Shown: positions 60,458 to 64,000 of the stretch, in pieces
Layout: every line of letters begins with the position of its first letter
Numbering within the stretch: position 1 is the stretch's first letter
Source of the DNA: Vibrio xiamenensis
GTDB taxonomy: Bacteria > Pseudomonadota > Gammaproteobacteria > Enterobacterales > Vibrionaceae
Length of the DNA: 64,000 bases
NCBI RefSeq assembly: GCF_900100015.1
Contig: NZ_FNDD01000023.1
Location: 1-64,000 of the forward strand
Direction of reading: 5' to 3'
Notes under the pieces: generated by a model
Database searches by the model: none
Seen by the model: the letters and a program-made list of their open reading frames with translations, nothing else
What the model was told of the DNA's origin: nothing
Made by a program: the position numbers and the translations under genes

Positions 60458-60715
60458 ATGTACGAGAAGCAAGTTGAAATCACTGCAGAAAATGGTCTTC
60501 ACACTCGTCCTGCTGCACAGTTCGTTAAAGAAGCAAAAGCTTTCGACGCGGATATCACTGTGACTTCAAACGGCAAAAGCGCTAGCGCAAAAAGCCTATT
60601 CAAACTGCAAACTCTTGGCCTAGTTAAAGGTACTTTAGTTACTATTTCTGCTGAAGGTCCTCAAGCTCAGCAAGCAGTTGACCACCTAGTTGAACTAATG
60701 GATCAACTACACTAA
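60458..60715 (+). CDS. ptsH: PTS phosphocarrier protein HPr
   Basis: Transfers phosphate from EI to the sugar EIIA domains. 85 aa. Phosphorylated His15 in ENGLHTRPAA; Ser46 region SASAKSLFKLQTLGL. First gene of ptsH-ptsI-crr; a perfect intercistronic hairpin follows. Confidence 0.98.
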   Translation: MYEKQVEITAENGLHTRPAAQFVKEAKAFDADITVTSNGKSASAKSLFKLQTLGLVKGTLVTISAEGPQAQQAVDHLVELMDQLH

Positions 60716-60729
60716 TCGGTCTCCTATTT

Positions 60730-60759
60730 GAAGCCATTTTGTCCACGCAAAATGGCTTC
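60730..60759 (+). promoter_or_regulatory. Perfect 12-bp hairpin between ptsH and ptsI
   Basis: GAAGCCATTTTG (60730-60741), tccacg, CAAAATGGCTTC (60748-60759), 15 nt after the ptsH stop. No U tract follows (attggcaatag), so it is likely an mRNA 3'-end stabiliser or partial attenuator that lets HPr be made in excess of EI. Confidence 0.7.
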
Positions 60760-60848
60760 ATTGGCAATAGACTCAAAACTAAGCTACAAGTATCGTTAGC
60801 GCGATCTATTAACCTCCCGTTTAAAGTTGACCAGTTTAAGGTAAGGCT

Positions 60849-62573
60849 ATGATTTCAGGTATTCTGGCATCTCCTGGTATTGCTATTGGTAAAGCACTAC
60901 TCCTTCAAGAAGATGAAATTGTCCTAAACACACACAAAATTTCTGATGACCAAGTAGAAGCCGAAGTTCAGCGTTTTTATGACGCTCGTAACAAATCGTC
61001 TGCGCAACTTGAATCTATCAAGCAAAAAGCGTTAGAAACGTTTGGTGAAGAAAAAGAAGCGATCTTTGAAGGTCACATTATGCTTCTTGAAGATGAAGAG
61101 CTAGAAGAAGAAATCCTAGCATTGATCAAAGACGAAAAGCTTCACGCAGACAACGCGATTCACACCGTTATCGAAGAGCAAGCAACCGCGCTTGAATCTC
61201 TCGATGATGAGTACTTAAAAGAGCGCGCGACGGATATTCGCGACATTGGTTCTCGTTTCGTGAAAAACGCTTTGGGCATCAACATCGTTTCGCTTAGCGA
61301 TATCTCTGAACAAGTTATCCTAGTGGCTTACGATCTGACTCCTTCAGAAACAGCGCAAATCAACCTCGACTACGTACTTGGTTTTGCTTGTGATATCGGC
61401 GGTCGTACATCGCACACCTCAATCATGGCACGCTCTCTAGAGCTTCCAGCGATTGTTGGTACTAACGACATCACCAAAAAAGTACGCAACGGCGACACCC
61501 TCATTCTTGATGCGATGAACAACAAGATTGTTGTTAACCCATCAGCCGCTGAGCTTGAAGAAGCGAAAAACGTACAAGCTCAAGTTCTTGCTGAAAAAGA
61601 AGAACTTGCCAAACTAAAAGACCTACCAGCAGAAACCACTGACGGCCATCGCGTAGAAGTATGCGGTAACATCGGTACCGTTAAAGACTGTGACGGTATT
61701 ATCCGTAACGGTGGTGAAGGTGTTGGTCTGTACCGTACTGAATTCCTATTTATGGACCGTACTGCCCTTCCTACTGAAGAAGAGCAATACGAAGCCTATA
61801 AAGAAGTGGCTGAATCCATGCACGGCGAACCAGTGATCATCCGTACTATGGATATCGGTGGTGACAAAGACCTACCTTACATGGACTTACCGCAAGAAAT
61901 GAACCCATTCTTGGGCTGGCGTGCGGTTCGTATCAGCTTAGATCGTCGTGAAATTCTTCGTGATCAGCTACGTGGTATTCTGCGTGCATCTGCACACGGT
62001 AAACTTCGCGTGATGTTCCCAATGATCATCTCAGTAGAAGAAATTCGTGAGCTGAAAAATGCCATCGAAAGCTACAAAGCAGAGCTTCGTGAAGAAGGTC
62101 TGGCTTTTGATGAAAACATCGAAATCGGTGTTATGGTTGAGACGCCAGCAGCAGCAGCCATTGCACACCACTTAGCAAAAGAAGTAGCATTCTTCTCTAT
62201 CGGTACTAACGATTTGACCCAATACACCTTGGCTGTCGACCGTGGTAACGAGATGATTTCGCACCTATACAATCCACTGTCTCCAGCGGTTCTAACCGTG
62301 ATCAAACAAGTGATCGACGCTTCTCACGCAGAAGGCAAATGGACAGGTATGTGTGGTGAGCTAGCGGGTGACGAACGTGCAACCCTTCTACTACTTGGTA
62401 TGGGCTTAGATGAGTTCTCGATGAGCGGCATTTCCATCCCTAAAGTGAAGAAAGTAATTCGTAACTCTAACTTCGCAGAAGTGAAAGCTATGGCCGAAGA
62501 AGCACTGTCGCTACCGACCGCGGATGACATCCAAGCTTGCGTAGATAAGTTCATCGCTGAAAAAACAAAATAA
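60849..62573 (+). CDS. ptsI: PTS enzyme I
   Basis: Takes phosphate from PEP and passes it to HPr. 574 aa. Phosphorylated His189 in GGRTSHTSIMARS; PEP-binding C-terminal barrel with GVMVETPAAAAIAH and the catalytic Cys in KWTGMCGELAGDE near 500. RBS AAGGTAAGG lies before ATG 60849. 133 bp separate it from ptsH, longer than in E. coli. Confidence 0.98.
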   Translation: MISGILASPGIAIGKALLLQEDEIVLNTHKISDDQVEAEVQRFYDARNKSSAQLESIKQKALETFGEEKEAIFEGHIMLLEDEELEEEILALIKDEKLHADNAIHTVIEEQATALESLDDEYLKERATDIRDIGSRFVKNALGINIVSLSDISEQVILVAYDLTPSETAQINLDYVLGFACDIGGRTSHTSIMARSLELPAIVGTNDITKKVRNGDTLILDAMNNKIVVNPSAAELEEAKNVQAQVLAEKEELAKLKDLPAETTDGHRVEVCGNIGTVKDCDGIIRNGGEGVGLYRTEFLFMDRTALPTEEEQYEAYKEVAESMHGEPVIIRTMDIGGDKDLPYMDLPQEMNPFLGWRAVRISLDRREILRDQLRGILRASAHGKLRVMFPMIISVEEIRELKNAIESYKAELREEGLAFDENIEIGVMVETPAAAAIAHHLAKEVAFFSIGTNDLTQYTLAVDRGNEMISHLYNPLSPAVLTVIKQVIDASHAEGKWTGMCGELAGDERATLLLLGMGLDEFSMSGISIPKVKKVIRNSNFAEVKAMAEEALSLPTADDIQACVDKFIAEKTK

Positions 62574-62678
62574 TCTGTTATGCCAATACATTAGGCGGCT
62601 AAAAAAAGTCGTCTAATGTTCTATATTGGTATACTATAATTCGAACAGAATAAATCAAAACGTTAGGAGCATGACACA

Positions 62679-63188
62679 ATGGGTCTGTTTGACAAACTTA
62701 AGAAGCTTGTATCTGATGACAGCGCTGACGCAGGTGCCATCGAAATTATCGCGCCACTTTCAGGCGAAATCGTGAACATCGAAGATGTGCCAGATGTCGT
62801 ATTTGCTGAAAAAATTGTTGGCGACGGCATTGCTATCAAACCATCAGGTGACAAAATGGTAGCTCCTGTCAACGGCACTATCGGTAAGATCTTTGAAACC
62901 AACCACGCATTCTCTATCGAATCTGATGACGGCGTTGAGCTATTTGTTCACTTCGGTATCGATACTGTAGAACTTAAAGGTGAAGGTTTCACTCGCATCG
63001 CTGAAGAAGGTCAAGCAGTGAAAGCTGGCGACACTATCATCGAATTCAATCTTGCTCTGCTAGAAGAAAAAGCCAAATCAACGCTAACACCAGTTGTTAT
63101 CTCTAACATGGATGAAATCAAAGAGCTTAACAAGCTTTCTGGTTCTGTTACTGTTGGTGAAACACCGGTGCTACGTGTGACTAAATAA
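62679..63188 (+). CDS. crr: PTS glucose-specific EIIA (EIIA-Glc)
   Basis: Phosphate donor to EIIB domains and regulator of adenylate cyclase and transporters. 169 aa. Active-site His91 (VELFVHFGIDTVEL) and helper His76 (FETNHAFSI); membrane-binding N-terminal helix MGLFDKLKKLV. It is the likely EIIA for NagE here, which lacks one. Behind ptsI by 105 bp; RBS TTAGGAG. Terminator follows. Confidence 0.98.
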   Translation: MGLFDKLKKLVSDDSADAGAIEIIAPLSGEIVNIEDVPDVVFAEKIVGDGIAIKPSGDKMVAPVNGTIGKIFETNHAFSIESDDGVELFVHFGIDTVELKGEGFTRIAEEGQAVKAGDTIIEFNLALLEEKAKSTLTPVVISNMDEIKELNKLSGSVTVGETPVLRVTK

Positions 63189-63212
63189 TTGTAGTCAAAC
63201 CAACGATTGAAA

Positions 63213-63247
63213 TAGAAACGCTGCTCATTGAGCAGCGTTTTTTTGTC
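63213..63247. terminator. Terminator between crr and ubiF
   Basis: AAACGCTGCT (63216-63225), cattg, AGCAGCGTTT (63231-63240), then TTTTGTC. Confidence 0.9.
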
Positions 63248-63264
63248 TCTGATGTTCTGAAACC

Positions 63265-64000
63265 TTAAGCAAGACCAAGCGCGTATCTCAGCACTTGTTC
63301 CTTAATAGGCCCTGAGTGTTCGGCAATTTTGAGTAACGCATTTCTGGCAAATTTCAGCGGTGGCAAGCTATTACTAAATCCTTTATAAAACACGTCCATT
63401 CCTGTCTGCATCACCAGATTATCGACGCGACGACAGGCTTGATAAGCTCGTAATGCGCGTTCAGAAAGCTGATGTTTTTCCGTCACTTCAAGCAGCTTCA
63501 TCACATCTTTAAAGCCCAAGTTCACCCCCTGACCTGCCAGCGGATTAATGGTGTGGGCGGAATCTCCGACTAATACACATTGGTGTTGAAAATACGCTTG
63601 CGCGTGTCGACGCGTCAGTGGAAAGGAGCCGAATTTCTGAACTTTGATATCACCGAGTTCGCTTGGAAACTCAGCCAATATTTCTTGACGTAGTTGCTCG
63701 CCAGACATAGCGCTTAACTGCTTAATCCGACCTGGCGAATCATACCAAACCAGTGAACCTTGATGACCACACAATGGCAAAAATGAACGCGGGCCTTTCG
63801 GCGTAAACTGTTGCCAAGTAATGTCCTGTTGAGGTAATTGCGTTTGCACCGAAATCAACATGCAATGCTGGCGATAATCCCAAGCCGTAACACCAATGTT
63901 GGCCAAATCACGCACTTTCGAATTGGCACCATCAGCCCCAATCACCCACAGCGCTTGACACTGGTAACCAGAGCTTAATGTCACTTGGTTCAGTTCACCA
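63265..64000 (-). CDS. ubiF: FAD-dependent ubiquinone-biosynthesis hydroxylase, UbiF-type, 3' part
   Basis: Partial: the frame is open to the window edge (no stop between 63984 and 64000), so the N-terminal FAD-binding part is missing. About 245 residues are visible. UbiH/UbiF/VisC family flavin monooxygenase. The second FAD motif VLVGDSAHTINPLAGQGVNL is present, preceded by VIGADGANSKVRDLA, the DG motif. C-terminal QTGMDVFYKGFSNSLPPLKF resembles UbiF, the C6 hydroxylase of demethoxyubiquinone, rather than UbiH or VisC. Convergent with crr. Confidence 0.85.
   Translation of the reverse strand, partial: GELNQVTLSSGYQCQALWVIGADGANSKVRDLANIGVTAWDYRQHCMLISVQTQLPQQDITWQQFTPKGPRSFLPLCGHQGSLVWYDSPGRIKQLSAMSGEQLRQEILAEFPSELGDIKVQKFGSFPLTRRHAQAYFQHQCVLVGDSAHTINPLAGQGVNLGFKDVMKLLEVTEKHQLSERALRAYQACRRVDNLVMQTGMDVFYKGFSNSLPPLKFARNALLKIAEHSGPIKEQVLRYALGLA

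Noticed and set aside
1..64000. CRISPR arrays, IS elements, integrons, prophage or tRNA genes
   Set aside because: None seen: no spaced direct repeats apart from the rsxC repeats, no transposase or integrase frames, no cloverleaf-like sequences recognised by eye. A tRNA/sRNA scan would be needed to exclude small RNAs.

Overview
The window is a gene-dense chromosomal segment of a Vibrio species. The clearest markers are ToxR/ToxS next to htpG, the polar-flagellum stator protein MotY, a seqA-pgm-fldA-fur block, a PTS N-acetylglucosamine transporter without its own EIIA domain, and several small families common in vibrios (DUF2753, DUF2788). Protein similarity as I recall it is high to V. cholerae, V. 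parahaemolyticus and relatives, but I cannot name the species. I see no rRNA, tRNA, IS element, prophage, integron or CRISPR array: this is core genome with tight operons and clear terminators.

Layout. 1-3.5 kb: the end of the Rnf/Rsx electron-transport operon (rsxC with a repetitive tail, rsxD, rsxG, rsxE), then nth and gloA. 4-7.6 kb: a DUF2753 gene behind a promoter that carries a perfect Fur-box palindrome, motY, rnt, and a Na+/H+ antiporter-family gene. 7.7-19 kb: the TCA block sdhCDAB-sucABCD on the minus strand, divergent from gltA. 19-24.8 kb: a Nif3-like protein, DUF1853, pgm, seqA, ybfF, DUF2788 and fldA. 24.9-28.2 kb: an lrgA/lrgB pair with a divergent LysR regulator, a DUF4442 thioesterase-like gene, and fur. 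28.3-34.6 kb: glnS and the GlcNAc region nagE / nagA-nagC, whose divergent control region holds two NagC-like operators and a CRP site. 34.7-44.5 kb: a CPA2 antiporter, asnB, rfaH, a POT peptide transporter, hemH, adk and htpG. 44.7-47.1 kb: toxRS, a SelT/SelW-like protein and yfcE. 47.1-49.4 kb: a translationally coupled operon of two DUF1538 membrane proteins, a PII-like protein and a CBS protein. 49.6-54.5 kb: two SDR-type genes, a tiny membrane ORF with its own terminator, cnoX behind a heat-shock promoter, a lipoprotein and a porin with a G9 tract. 55-64 kb: ligA, zipA, cysZ, cysK, ptsH-ptsI-crr, and the 3' part of ubiF running off the window.

How the parts fit. Central carbon flow is covered from sugar uptake (HPr, EI, EIIA-Glc, NagE, NagA, Pgm) to the TCA cycle (GltA, 2-oxoglutarate dehydrogenase, succinyl-CoA synthetase, succinate dehydrogenase). 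NagE lacks EIIA and probably relies on the Crr encoded 31 kb away. Iron control is present both as fur and as a probable Fur target. Two sigma-32-type promoters (htpG, cnoX) mark the protein-quality-control genes. Ion-motive functions (Rsx, MotY, two antiporter families, DUF1538 pair) fit a sodium-using marine bacterium.

The least-described element is the DUF1538-DUF1538-PII-like-CBS operon, which looks like a two-subunit ion transporter with two small regulatory proteins. Other leads are the 21-codon membrane ORF at 51476, the Fur-box promoter before DUF2753, a homopolymeric tract in the porin gene, and perfect hairpins between operon genes (sdhB-sucA, ptsH-ptsI) and before cysK. All functional names rest on reading translated sequence and remembered family motifs; no database search was run.
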